DNA from: Candidatus Heimdallarchaeota archaeon
GTDB taxonomy: Archaea > Asgardarchaeota > Heimdallarchaeia > Heimdallarchaeales > Kariarchaeaceae
Reading direction: 5' to 3'
Length of the DNA: 5,967 bases
Assembly: GCA_022574115.1 (NCBI GenBank)
Contig: JACZSS010000202.1
Span: 1 to 5,967, forward strand
Within the stretch, counting starts at the first letter, position 1. Each line of letters starts with the position of its first letter. The notes under the pieces are model-generated. The model saw only the letters and a list, made by a program, of their open reading frames with translations. It was not told where the DNA came from and ran no database searches. A program made the position numbers and the translations under genes. This document shows positions 1-5,417 of the stretch, in pieces.

Positions 1-51
1 TTGCCACAATATTGATCCCAAGTAACTTTACAAGAAAGCCTCTCTATCAGA

Positions 52-60
52 ATATTTTAC
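52..60 (+). promoter_or_regulatory. TATA-like promoter element of the csaA-like gene
   Basis: An A/T-only stretch, atatttta, is centred about 30 bp before the ATG at 85. This is the spacing expected for an archaeal TATA box serving a transcript with almost no 5' leader. No purine-rich ribosome binding site lies between it and the ATG, which agrees with leaderless translation. The assignment rests on position and composition only. Confidence 0.4.
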
Positions 61-84
61 ATAGCTAGGTCTTGTTCTTAGTTA

Positions 85-429
85 ATGAGTCATTTGAAAA
101 TTAATTGGAACGATTTTACTAAAGTAGATATCCGGTGCGGAAAAATTGTGAATGTTGAAGACTTTCCTGAGGCACTCAATCCGTCATACAAACTGAAGAT
201 AGATTTTGGAGAAAATCTTGGAATCAAAAAATCGAGTGCACAGATCACAGATTTATATGAGAAAGACGACTTGTTAGATACATTGATCTTAGCTGTTGTT
301 AATTTTCCCCCAAAGCAAATAGGCCCCACAATAAGCGAGGTGCTGGTGTTAGGTGTTGTTCAATCGAACAACCAAGTAGTTCTTGTCCGGCCAGATAAGG
401 GAGCTGAACTAGGAGCTAGGTTAGCCTGA
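85..429 (+). CDS. csaA: CsaA-like tRNA-binding domain protein
   Basis: This 114-residue protein consists of one tRNA-binding (OB-fold, EMAP/Arc1p-like) domain, and its length matches the usual CsaA of about 110 residues. Family blocks are visible in order: FTKVDIRCGKI at residues 11-21, FPEA at 27-30, KLKIDFGENLGIKKSSAQI at 36-54, NFPPKQIGP at 73-81 and SEVLVLG at 84-90. Known CsaA proteins are cytosolic homodimers that bind tRNA. In Bacillus, CsaA has been described as having export-chaperone-like activity, but that role is not established in archaea. There is no signal peptide or membrane segment. The ATG at 85 lies directly against an upstream in-frame-independent TAA and about 30 bp after a TATA-like element, which supports this start. 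The next gene follows on the same strand after 75 bp but appears to have its own promoter. The domain call is firm; the cellular role is inferred from the family. Confidence 0.92.
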   Translation: MSHLKINWNDFTKVDIRCGKIVNVEDFPEALNPSYKLKIDFGENLGIKKSSAQITDLYEKDDLLDTLILAVVNFPPKQIGPTISEVLVLGVVQSNNQVVLVRPDKGAELGARLA

Positions 430-476
430 GGCAAATCCTGCTAGGGTTTTACCATACTACAATATCAATAAGAATG

Positions 477-486
477 CTTTAAGATA
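477..486 (+). promoter_or_regulatory. TATA-like element before the TerB/EF-hand-like gene
   Basis: The sequence ctttaagata is centred about 25 bp upstream of the TTG at 505, as expected for an archaeal promoter with a leaderless transcript. The match to a consensus TATA box is only moderate. Confidence 0.3.
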
Positions 487-504
487 GTTGATTTTAACTT
501 TAAT

Positions 505-825
505 TTGCAAGTGGCAGACTCAACCAAGGCTATCTACGACGAGCTGTTAAGAATAGCAAAAAATGATGAAGTTATTACTAATGACGAAGAAGTTCTGATA
601 GATAATATCATGAAAAATGTACACCAATATTATAAAATATTGGACGAATTTCAGCAGGATGGAGTAGTGGATAGCAATGAACATCACCAACTCTATAGCC
701 AGCGAAAAAAGATCCTTGAGGAAGCAATTGAACTGGCCCGAAACGATCAGGAAGTGACTAAAGAAGAGTTTAATCTTCTAATGGGGCTTAGAAAGATAAT
801 CGCAGGCATTGAAAAAGGTGAATAA
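505..825 (+). CDS. small acidic helical protein with three EF-hand/TerB-like loops
   Basis: This 106-residue protein is hydrophilic, mainly acidic and predicted helical, with no signal peptide or membrane segment. Three similar loops recur about every 30 residues: NDEVITNDEE at 20-29, QDGVVDSNE at 51-59 and NDQEVTKEE at 80-88. Each keeps the second half of an EF-hand loop (acidic residue, hydrophobic residue three later, glutamate four after that) but lacks the first calcium-ligand half. TerB-family proteins carry the same kind of aDGxxxxxE loops, so a TerB-like fold is as likely as a degenerate EF-hand. The function is not known and metal binding is only possible. No in-frame ATG exists between the upstream stop at 469 and residue 36, so the start must be non-ATG: TTG at 505, or GTG at 511. 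The gene is convergent with the radical SAM gene, with only 9 bp between them. Confidence 0.75.
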   Translation: MQVADSTKAIYDELLRIAKNDEVITNDEEVLIDNIMKNVHQYYKILDEFQQDGVVDSNEHHQLYSQRKKILEEAIELARNDQEVTKEEFNLLMGLRKIIAGIEKGE

Positions 826-834
826 TTAATAACG

Positions 835-2088
835 CTAAAAGTTTTCAAACGTGATAGCTTCAAAATTTAAATGTAGCTCTTTAGCATAAAGGTAGGAATC
901 TTGAATCTCCTCCTGTGTAGGAAAACGGCTCAAATCTTCGTATCGGGGATTGTATTCCGGGGAATTGGGGTTGGTAAAAGAATCTGGATGATATTGATCC
1001 ATGATGTTAACTAGAGCATGAGGTGTGTTTTCTTGAATCCACTTCAACACTGGTTTGGTGCAACATTCAACATGATTAGGCATAATTAAATGTCGAATTG
1101 AGAAATCCTCTCCCCAATCGTAGATTATTTTGTGTAATTCTGCAACTGTCTCGAAGTACCAGGGAGTTCTAGCAAGCCTACGTGCACATTTGTTGTTCCC
1201 AAATTTGAAATCTGGCAACCAAACATCGACAATTGTTCTTAGAATGCGTACTGCTTCCATTGACATAAAGAAATTAGAATTCCAGAGGATTGGAACATTA
1301 AATTTACCCTTATAATTACCAAAATGCTTGCTGAGCGGATATGAAATGAATTTGTCAGATTTAGTTTTGAACAAATTCCTCAGCATTTTGGTGTCAAAGT
1401 TGAAGAACTTTAATTTGGAAATAGCCCTGACTATTGTGTGTAAATGTACGATGGGATCTCCACCAACATAGTTAACGTTGTGACAACCTTCAAGTCTAAG
1501 TAAGACTGATATCTGGGCTAACTCGTCTGAGGTTGTTTCGTTCCCATTGTATTTATCTTTGCTAATATCACCATTTTGGCAAAAGGAGCATCGAAGGTTG
1601 CATGAAGTAAAAAATATAGTTCCCGATCCATCACTTCCCCGATAAATTAATTCCTCCCCTCGATGATGAAAGTAGGCACCCACTCTAGTAATTTCGCCGA
1701 GTTGACACGTTCCTGTCTTGGCTTTTGGATTGGAATCTACGATTGATCGATCTACCTTACAATTCCATTTACAGAAATTGCATTTCTTTAACATTCGATT
1801 TACTAATTCCACGTTAAGATCCATGAGATTTTGGTTTGCATCTTCGAGTTGACTCAGTTCAAGAGAAGTGTTTTTAATTTTCTGCCAAAGTGCCAAAAAG
1901 TCACTTGTCGCATCTTCATGGAGCTTCCAGAGCGAATCTTGATCGTCATTGTGATGGAATTCTACAGCAACTTTTTTTGCTATCAGATACTTTGCAGGCA
2001 TTTCATTGGAACTTACTGCATAATACCATCGAAGGTTATTTTTTGTCTGAGCATCGTCCCAAATGAAAAGCTTTTGAAAAGTATTCAA
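835..2088 (-). CDS. radical SAM protein, PflX/COG1313-like, with N-terminal extension
   Basis: This 417-residue enzyme belongs to the radical SAM superfamily, related to PflX and other homologues of pyruvate-formate-lyase activating enzyme. The [4Fe-4S]-SAM site is CNLRCSFC at residues 163-170 (C163, C167, C170), and GGDP at 209-212 matches the SAM-contacting glycine motif. Upstream lies the family's second cysteine group, CNFCKWNCKVDR at 103-114 (C103, C106, C110) plus C128 in GTC, which may bind another metal or cluster. IRHLIMPNHVECC at 331-343 and NIMDQYHPD at 361-369 are typical of COG1313 proteins. Residues 1-100 form an extra helical N-terminal region, and a basic insert at about 225-262 lengthens the core beyond ordinary PflX. 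The substrate is unknown; members are thought to act as glycyl-radical activases or as modifying enzymes. The TTG start lies immediately after a TAA, and the next in-frame Met is residue 30. A TATA-like box at 2115-2127 fits the TTG. The family call is firm and the reaction is not. Confidence 0.88.
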   Translation of the reverse strand: MNTFQKLFIWDDAQTKNNLRWYYAVSSNEMPAKYLIAKKVAVEFHHNDDQDSLWKLHEDATSDFLALWQKIKNTSLELSQLEDANQNLMDLNVELVNRMLKKCNFCKWNCKVDRSIVDSNPKAKTGTCQLGEITRVGAYFHHRGEELIYRGSDGSGTIFFTSCNLRCSFCQNGDISKDKYNGNETTSDELAQISVLLRLEGCHNVNYVGGDPIVHLHTIVRAISKLKFFNFDTKMLRNLFKTKSDKFISYPLSKHFGNYKGKFNVPILWNSNFFMSMEAVRILRTIVDVWLPDFKFGNNKCARRLARTPWYFETVAELHKIIYDWGEDFSIRHLIMPNHVECCTKPVLKWIQENTPHALVNIMDQYHPDSFTNPNSPEYNPRYEDLSRFPTQEEIQDSYLYAKELHLNFEAITFENF

Positions 2089-2113
2089 TTACGATAATTC
2101 GAAGAGAACGGTC

Positions 2114-2127
2114 ATTATTTAATTTTT
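2114..2127 (-). promoter_or_regulatory. TATA-like promoter element of the radical SAM gene
   Basis: Read on the minus strand this is aaaaattaaataat, centred about 32 bp upstream of the TTG at 2088. The purine-rich ggaaa just before it could serve as a TFB-recognition (BRE-like) element. The predicted transcript would have a leader of only a few bases, which supports the TTG as the true start. Confidence 0.45.
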
Positions 2128-2153
2128 CCACTTCTGTCATATCAATAACACAG

Positions 2154-2164
2154 TCATATTAAAG
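2154..2164 (+). promoter_or_regulatory. TATA-like promoter element of the PAP2 gene
   Basis: The sequence tcatattaaag is centred about 26 bp upstream of the GTG at 2185, which predicts a leaderless transcript. Together with the minus-strand TATA-like box at 2114-2127 it makes the 96-bp gap between the two divergent genes a two-way promoter region. Confidence 0.45.
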
Positions 2165-2184
2165 TTGATGAGCTTAGATGATTT

Positions 2185-2724
2185 GTGGGTTTAGTTGAGG
2201 ATCTAGTTCAATTAGATGATAAACTAAGCCAATATATTGCTAATTTGATTCCCTTTGAAAGTAATATAAGAAAAATTATTCAAGGCTTCACATTCACAGG
2301 TACTGCGTTTTTCTGGGTTGCCTACTTCATTGGTTGGTATATTTTTCAGTTAACCCGAGTTGAAGAATTATTGTCCATGGTTTTCGTATTTTTGTTTATG
2401 TTAATTCCTGTTTATTTCTTGAAACACAGCATAAAAAGACCACGGCCTGACTATAAGGATACTCGAATGGGAGTTGTGGCAATGGACAAGTGGAGCTTTC
2501 CCTCAGGCCATGCCTCAAGATCAACTTACGTTATGATTCTAATGCCCATTTACATACCTTCGTTCACCGTATTTTGGATTTTGTGGGGATTAGCTTTGAT
2601 TGCTACTAGATTATTACTTGGTGTTCATTTTGTCAGCGACATATTGGGGGGAATTGTTGTAACTGCTGCAACCCTTAGTTTATTATTTCTTGTCGATTTT
2701 TTACCCATTATCCCTTGGATTTAG
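2185..2724 (+). CDS. PAP2-superfamily membrane phosphatase
   Basis: This 179-residue integral membrane protein carries all three motifs of the type 2 phosphatidic acid phosphatase (PAP2) family: KX6RP at residues 80-88 (K80, R87, P88), PSGH at 106-109 (H109), and TRLLLGVHFVSD at 141-152 (R142, H148, D152). The last motif has Thr in place of the usual Ser in SRX5HX3D. H109 and H148 are the expected catalytic pair. Hydrophobic segments lie at about 36-57, 62-79, 113-124, 126-145 and 154-177. Family members remove phosphate from lipid phosphates such as phosphatidic acid or polyprenyl diphosphates. In an archaeon a plausible substrate is an isoprenoid diphosphate carrier or an archaeal lipid phosphate, but the sequence does not show which. 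The GTG at 2185 is the first usable start after an in-frame TGA at 2179 and fits the upstream TATA-like box. The gene is divergent from the radical SAM gene. Confidence 0.9.
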   Translation: MGLVEDLVQLDDKLSQYIANLIPFESNIRKIIQGFTFTGTAFFWVAYFIGWYIFQLTRVEELLSMVFVFLFMLIPVYFLKHSIKRPRPDYKDTRMGVVAMDKWSFPSGHASRSTYVMILMPIYIPSFTVFWILWGLALIATRLLLGVHFVSDILGGIVVTAATLSLLFLVDFLPIIPWI

Positions 2725-2956
2725 ATCAAATAGATTACGTATCATTTATAGCTAAAATTGAATCTCAACTGCCTTCCCACTTTTGGTCACAACCAACCGT
2801 CCACCATTCCGTCATGGTTTCGAAGGATGAAGATACTTGAGTGACCAAGCTTTAATCTCCTGATCGTTCTTTGACGATTACCAAAAGAAAAGTCATGAAA
2901 TATTCCAAAAATGCTAAACAAGACATGTGACAAGACAAGATGAAGAGAGTAACTCT

Positions 2957-2974
2957 TAAAAAAAATTAATAAAA
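2957..2974 (-). terminator. T-rich terminator of the tRNA-Gly gene
   Basis: On the minus strand the tRNA 3' end is followed within 3 bases by TTTT, then ATTAA, then eight consecutive T residues (2965-2958). Oligo-T runs of this kind end archaeal transcripts without needing a hairpin. A short inverted repeat, AGAGT-A-ACTCT, lies just beyond at 2946-2956 and may be incidental. Confidence 0.55.
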
Positions 2975-2976
2975 GG

Positions 2977-3048
2977 TGCACCAGCCGGGAATCGAACCCG
3001 GATCGCGTGCTTGGGAAGCACGAGTGATAACCATTTCACTACTGATGC
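2977..3048 (-). tRNA. tRNA-Gly (anticodon CCC)
   Basis: A complete cloverleaf of 71 bases plus discriminator A can be folded by hand. The acceptor stem is GCATCAG with CTGGTGC, including one T-G wobble. U8 and A9 follow. The D stem is GTGA/TCAC with loop AATGGTTA carrying G18G19. The anticodon stem is CGTGC/GCACG with loop TTCCCAA, giving anticodon CCC and reading GGG. The variable loop is CGAT, and A15 can form a Levitt pair with its final T. The T stem is CCGGG/CCCGG with loop TTCGATT. There is no intron. The 3' end reads A-CC-T, so CCA is not encoded in full and must be added by the CCA-adding enzyme, as is common in archaea. No other RNA gene adjoins it. Confidence 0.97.
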
Positions 3049-3073
3049 TAATACGCCTCCTGAAGCCATTCGG

Positions 3074-3092
3074 AAAGTAATAATAATCTAGA
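3074..3092 (-). promoter_or_regulatory. candidate TATA-like promoter of the tRNA-Gly gene
   Basis: The minus-strand reading is tctagattattattacttt, centred about 35 bp upstream of the first tRNA base. That leaves room for a short 5' leader to be removed by RNase P. The element is A/T-rich but not a consensus TATA box, so the call rests mainly on position. Confidence 0.35.
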
Positions 3093-3306
3093 TAGCTTCA
3101 AGTTTGGGTGATGGAACTTGTGAATTCGTGCTTAAATGTAATACTTTCAGTGTTTATCCAATTTTTCTAGAAATTTACACCGTTTGATCAATTGAACATT
3201 ATTATTGACAGTGATTAAACTGCAAGTAGAAGGGATCAACCTTGCAACCTATATATTATTAGACACAAATATATAATAAAAGGAGGAGAGTCCCTTAACA
3301 AACCTA

Positions 3307-3327
3307 TTTTATATAATAATTTTAAAC
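3307..3327 (+). promoter_or_regulatory. TATA-like promoter element of the 271-residue gene
   Basis: The stretch ttttatataataat, running into tttaaac, is one of the best TATA-box matches in the window. Depending on which part is used, the transcript would start about 5-18 bases before the ATG at 3356. There is no Shine-Dalgarno sequence in that leader. Confidence 0.5.
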
Positions 3328-3355
3328 TAGATTCGTATTATAGAGTCGTATTTGA

Positions 3356-4171
3356 ATGACTGTGGATCTAACAGAAATTGCAGTAGAAAAGTTCATTGAT
3401 TACGTTGAAAGAGAAAGAAGAATCGATAGATTAAGTAAGTTAGCAAAATTTGATAACGACTTCAAACAGTTGCAGTCAAATCTTAAAGAGGGTCAAGTTG
3501 TTGATCTTAATGAACTTAATTTCATCATGCTAGCTAAAACAAAACATTTTGAGAAGATGCAGGTTGAGGATAGACAGGAATATGAAATTCTGTATTATGA
3601 AGGCATATTAAATACATTCGCTCGATCTGAACTCTCGCTTTATGGCCTGAAATATGATCAGTTTTTAACTGAATATATGAGACATTTCATGTTGTGGACG
3701 GGAAAATTGGGTATTCCTAAGAATAATAAAATTCTAAGACGGATTGCAAGCTATCAACGAAGCACTTTCAAAAAAGGTACACTCGGAGATACGCATTATT
3801 CTCTCTTGCTTCACCGACTTGTCTACTCAATGAAAATGGATGGTACGTTAATTCGTAACATTGAATTAGAATACGAAAAAGACAATCCAAAACCATTTTT
3901 AGATTATGAAAAGTATAACGATCTATCAAAAACAGTTGAGAAATATACAGAAGACATTCTTAAGTTTGAGTTTATTTTTCAACCAAAATCAACTCCTCCG
4001 AAGGATATTCAAATCTATTCGGATCTGCTCAAAGATCCTTATAGAAGACTAGTATGGGGTGTGGACACAATGAAAACATTAACTGAGCATGCACTTACTC
4101 GCATTATTGATCTGAACTTATATCTTAGCCCCGATTTCGAAAAACGAATCGAAAAATTCCTTGAATCTTGA
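3356..4171 (+). CDS. hypothetical protein, mainly helical, 271 residues
   Basis: I do not recognise this protein. It is rich in Lys, Glu, Tyr and Leu, has no signal peptide, no membrane segment and no cysteine, and should be a soluble, mostly helical protein. Helical stretches are suggested at about residues 5-44, 51-68, 71-112, 125-137, 147-175 and 184-205, followed by a Pro-containing linker KSTPPKD at 211-217 and two C-terminal helices at about 218-252 and 258-270. No catalytic or metal-binding motif and no clear helix-turn-helix stands out. The ATG at 3356 is well placed behind a TATA-like box, and the frame is open throughout with normal-looking composition, so it is very likely a real gene. 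The regulator gene follows on the same strand after a gap of about 157 bp with its own promoter, so co-transcription is not indicated. Confidence 0.75.
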   Translation: MTVDLTEIAVEKFIDYVERERRIDRLSKLAKFDNDFKQLQSNLKEGQVVDLNELNFIMLAKTKHFEKMQVEDRQEYEILYYEGILNTFARSELSLYGLKYDQFLTEYMRHFMLWTGKLGIPKNNKILRRIASYQRSTFKKGTLGDTHYSLLLHRLVYSMKMDGTLIRNIELEYEKDNPKPFLDYEKYNDLSKTVEKYTEDILKFEFIFQPKSTPPKDIQIYSDLLKDPYRRLVWGVDTMKTLTEHALTRIIDLNLYLSPDFEKRIEKFLES

Positions 4172-4187
4172 CATAATTTATCGAATA

Positions 4188-4224
4188 TTGCCATTTTAGG
4201 TCCTGTTTCCTACTAAATCGGCAA
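4188..4224. repeat. imperfect inverted repeat (hairpin) after the 271-residue gene
   Basis: TTGCC (4188-4192) pairs with GGCAA (4220-4224), and ATTTTAG (4193-4199) pairs with CTAAAT (4213-4218) with a one-base irregularity on each side. The loop is about 13 bases, and A/T-rich sequence follows. The hairpin begins 16 bp after the stop codon, so it could help end or stabilise the transcript. It lacks a clean T run directly after the stem, so a terminator role is uncertain. Confidence 0.35.
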
Positions 4225-4289
4225 GTTAAAAACTTTTCAGTTTGGTTGGACTATTAACAATCCTTTTGAAGTATTAAATTTTTAGTAGG
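4209..4289. promoter_or_regulatory. 9-bp inverted repeat flanking the regulator promoter, candidate operator
   Basis: CCTACTAAA at 4209-4217 and its exact reverse complement TTTAGTAGG at 4281-4289 are separated by 63 bp, about six helical turns. The right arm lies between the TATA-like box (4272-4279) and the proposed ATG. The two arms could be sites for the winged-helix regulator encoded just downstream, which has two DNA-binding domains. This is inferred from symmetry and position only. Confidence 0.3.
4271..4280 (+). promoter_or_regulatory. TATA-like promoter element of the tandem winged-helix regulator gene
   Basis: The sequence gtattaaatt is centred near 4276, which predicts transcription from about 4302. 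That point lies after the GTG at 4293 and before the ATG at 4329. The element therefore argues for the ATG as the translation start, with a leader of about 27 bases. Confidence 0.4.
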
Positions 4290-4328
4290 TATGTGCAAGA
4301 TGGTTTAATTGGACAGAAACGCGGAACA

Positions 4329-5417
4329 ATGGCTACTTTTGAGCTAAGCCAAAACGAAGCAAGAGTCTTGCATTCTCTAATCAAATGGCCAGATTTGAGT
4401 GATCAGGCAATTCACTCTAAAATCAATATGAAGAAATCTACTTTTAGTTCGATTAAAACTCGACTCAAAGAAAGTGGGTATTATGATAAATACTATGTTC
4501 CTAACTTTCCAATCATTGGATTTGAATTGTTCTTTACAATGTTTGGTCAATTAAATCGCTTTACCACCATAGAAGAACGAATGAGAATAGCCAAAGATAT
4601 GTTGGAGGGATTTGTCGAAGATTTTTATGTCCAATCAGAATCCAATAATGCCTTTAACTTAGCGATTTCGGCCAATTATACAGAATATATGAAAAATTAT
4701 CAACTTTTTATCAATCTTTATACGGAACAAAAGTTTTTGGGGAAAAATGGTATGGCTGTTGTAGTATACCCCTTTGAAATGTCGACAATTCATTCATTCA
4801 TGGATTTTGAGGGAATATCATCTCAGTTATTTGGTTTCTCTTCTGACAACGGAACCCAGAAAAAGAGTATTCCCCATGGCAAACAAAATCAAGTCAAACT
4901 AACTAGGGCAGAAAAAAAAGTATTAGCGGGTTTGGTTAAGTTTCCAGAAGAATCAGACACACTAATTGCCGAACATATCCAAGTTTCAAGAAATACAGTT
5001 GCTAATGCGAAGCGAAAATTCCTTTCTAAGGGGATCTGCTTTCCTAGAGTGGTTCCAAATTTACAAAAACTCGGGATCCGATTGATTAACTATTCATCGT
5101 TTAAATTCAACAGTCGGTTGACAAACGAAGACATCAAAACTATCGGGAAAGTTATTCAAGAAATTATGAGTCCCTACTTTTTCATTAATAAGCGTCTTGA
5201 GGGATTTTTTATTTCTGCTCACATCGATCTTGCTGATTACAAAAAGAAAAATGAAGAATTAATGACTTTCTACACCAAGAACGAAATGATCGCAGAAGAT
5301 CCAGTGGATCTCCAACTGAATATTGATAATATGATGATTATTAAAAACTTCGATTTCCTCCCAATGATCCTCAAAGTGCTCGGATTTGATAATGGTAAGC
5401 CAATTAGTGATTACTAA
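4329..5417 (+). CDS. putative transcription regulator with duplicated winged-helix/sensor modules
   Basis: From the ATG at 4329 this is a 362-residue protein. A GTG at 4293 would add 12 residues but probably lies upstream of the transcription start. Numbering here is from the GTG. The protein is two copies of one module offset by 185 residues. Each begins with a winged helix-turn-helix (18-63 and 203-248) resembling Lrp/AsnC or MarR-type DNA-binding domains. The copies share L..E..VL..L.K.P..SD..I...I.....T, then VPN at 69-71 and 254-256 followed by a G-containing strand. Each HTH is followed by a region of about 115 residues, probably alpha/beta, that may be a sensor or dimerisation domain. 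A polar linker at about 183-200 joins the halves. One chain thus resembles a covalent dimer, expected to act in the cytosol on DNA. The ligand and targets are unknown. The 9-bp inverted repeat around its promoter hints at autoregulation. The stop codon overlaps that of the convergent gene downstream. Confidence 0.78.
   Translation: MATFELSQNEARVLHSLIKWPDLSDQAIHSKINMKKSTFSSIKTRLKESGYYDKYYVPNFPIIGFELFFTMFGQLNRFTTIEERMRIAKDMLEGFVEDFYVQSESNNAFNLAISANYTEYMKNYQLFINLYTEQKFLGKNGMAVVVYPFEMSTIHSFMDFEGISSQLFGFSSDNGTQKKSIPHGKQNQVKLTRAEKKVLAGLVKFPEESDTLIAEHIQVSRNTVANAKRKFLSKGICFPRVVPNLQKLGIRLINYSSFKFNSRLTNEDIKTIGKVIQEIMSPYFFINKRLEGFFISAHIDLADYKKKNEELMTFYTKNEMIAEDPVDLQLNIDNMMIIKNFDFLPMILKVLGFDNGKPISDY

Larger units (their letters stand above)
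3049..3355. other. gene-free intergenic region with stacked promoter-like elements
   Basis: No convincing gene was found in these 307 bases on either strand. The tRNA promoter occupies the left end. Positions 3101-3240 show nothing beyond A/T-rich sequence and a 19-codon open frame beginning at 3111 without supporting signals. Positions 3246-3327 hold three A/T-only TATA-like stretches (3251-3260, 3269-3280, 3308-3320). The 9-mer atataataa occurs at 3271 and 3311, and aacctat occurs at 3246 and 3301. A purine run, aggaggagag, lies at 3281-3290 with no start codon at working distance. Confidence 0.5.

Noticed and set aside
1130..1315. A plus-strand open frame of 61 codons, with another of 88 codons at 1831-2097, lying inside the radical SAM gene.
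   Set aside because: Both are opposite-strand shadows of a strongly supported gene and have no domain content of their own.
2161..2185. Sequences resembling a C box (tgatga-type) that might mark a C/D-box guide RNA.
   Set aside because: No CTGA D box or second C'/D' pair lies at suitable spacing, and the stretch is better explained as the PAP2 promoter.
2725..2957. The gap between the PAP2 gene and the tRNA, including a small ACCAT/ATGGT inverted repeat near 2800-2820.
   Set aside because: The stem is only 5 bp with no T run, and no coding or RNA signature was found in the gap.
2787..2981. A 64-codon minus-strand open frame between the PAP2 gene and the tRNA.
   Set aside because: It begins inside the tRNA 3' end and runs through the tRNA terminator T run, its product is low-complexity and hydrophobic, and no promoter or start signal belongs to it.
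3111..3170. A 19-codon plus-strand open frame starting with ATG in the gene-free region.
   Set aside because: It has no ribosome binding site or well-placed TATA box and no recognisable product; short frames like this are expected by chance.
4291..4308. A five-codon ATG frame overlapping the GTG at 4293 that might act as an upstream regulatory ORF for the regulator.
   Set aside because: The predicted transcription start near 4302 lies inside it, so it is probably not on the mRNA.
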